Shown here: piece after piece, positions 13,866 through 13,956 of the stretch
How positions within the stretch are numbered: the first letter of the stretch is position 1
Layout: every line of letters begins with the position of its first letter
Source of the DNA: Deltaproteobacteria bacterium
Lineage (GTDB): Bacteria > Desulfobacterota > Dissulfuribacteria > Dissulfuribacterales > UBA3076
DNA length: 13,956 bases
Direction: 5' to 3'
NCBI GenBank assembly: GCA_013138705.1
Contig: WTCF01000231.1
Location: forward strand, 1 to 13,956
Position numbers and translations under genes: made by a program
The notes under the pieces: generated by a model
Seen by the model: only the letters and a program-made list of their open reading frames with translations
Databases searched by the model: none
What the model was told of the DNA's origin: nothing

Positions 13866-13956
13866 TCATCCTTTACGACGTTCGAGTTGCTTGGCTGCAA
13901 GCGTTGCTTCCGCCAGAATATCGTCGAGCTTCTTCGGGTCTTCTCCCGCAAAAGAA
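13866..13956 (-). CDS. Antitoxin of the PIN toxin pair (N-terminus beyond window)
   Basis: Only the last 29 codons are in the window ('SFAGEDPKKLDDILAEATLA', then a lysine/arginine-rich end) before TGA at 13868-13866. The piece is charged and helical, as expected for the toxin-binding C-terminus of a small antitoxin. The assignment rests mainly on its position 6 nt before the PIN toxin start; its DNA-binding family cannot be seen. Confidence 0.6.
   Translation of the reverse strand, partial: SFAGEDPKKLDDILAEATLAAKQLERRKG

Overview
The window looks like a chromosomal segment of a Gram-negative, Deltaproteobacterium-like (Desulfobacterota) organism. This is inferred from the gene content: a sigma54 activator beside CHASE2 and FecR/TPR genes, a ctpA/yibQ envelope pair, a NodI/NodJ-type exporter, and moderate GC with loose intergenic regions. 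No rRNA, tRNA, CRISPR array or intact insertion sequence was found.

Layout. (1) Bases 1-4451, minus strand: a GAF/AAA+/Fis sigma54 activator, then a short CHASE2 protein that lacks the usual C-terminal half, then a secreted FecR-domain/TPR protein that runs off the left edge and appears to have its own extended -10 promoter and a leader hairpin. (2) Bases 4452-4909: a 458-nt non-coding region with period-8 degenerate repeats in inverted orientation, an AT-rich hairpin, and a near-consensus sigma54 promoter (4848-4863). This promoter faces a small GTG-initiated gene (4910-5173) that diverges from the activator. (3) Bases 5231-7418, minus strand: an ABC-2 exporter (ATPase then permease) with tsaE as last gene, joined by 1-nt and 4-nt overlaps. 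(4) Bases 7499-9229, minus strand: an anchored periplasmic DUF3352-like protein with a good sigma70 promoter. (5) Bases 9520-12355, plus strand: ctpA (S41 protease), yibQ (divergent polysaccharide deacetylase) and queF (queuosine pathway). The ctpA-yibQ gap contains a nested inverted repeat. (6) Bases 12411-13956, minus strand: an accessory patch with a type II toxin-antitoxin pair (antitoxin cut by the window edge, PIN toxin), short decayed coding fragments, and an unrecognised cysteine-containing helical protein.

The most interesting unit is the left third. A sigma54 activator sits divergent to a sigma54-type promoter driving a tiny, possibly PepSY-like protein, with clustered repeats between them that could be enhancer sites. 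The activator is co-directional with a sensory-domain protein (CHASE2) that has lost its output half and with a FecR/TPR envelope protein. This could be an envelope-sensing circuit; the functional link is inference.
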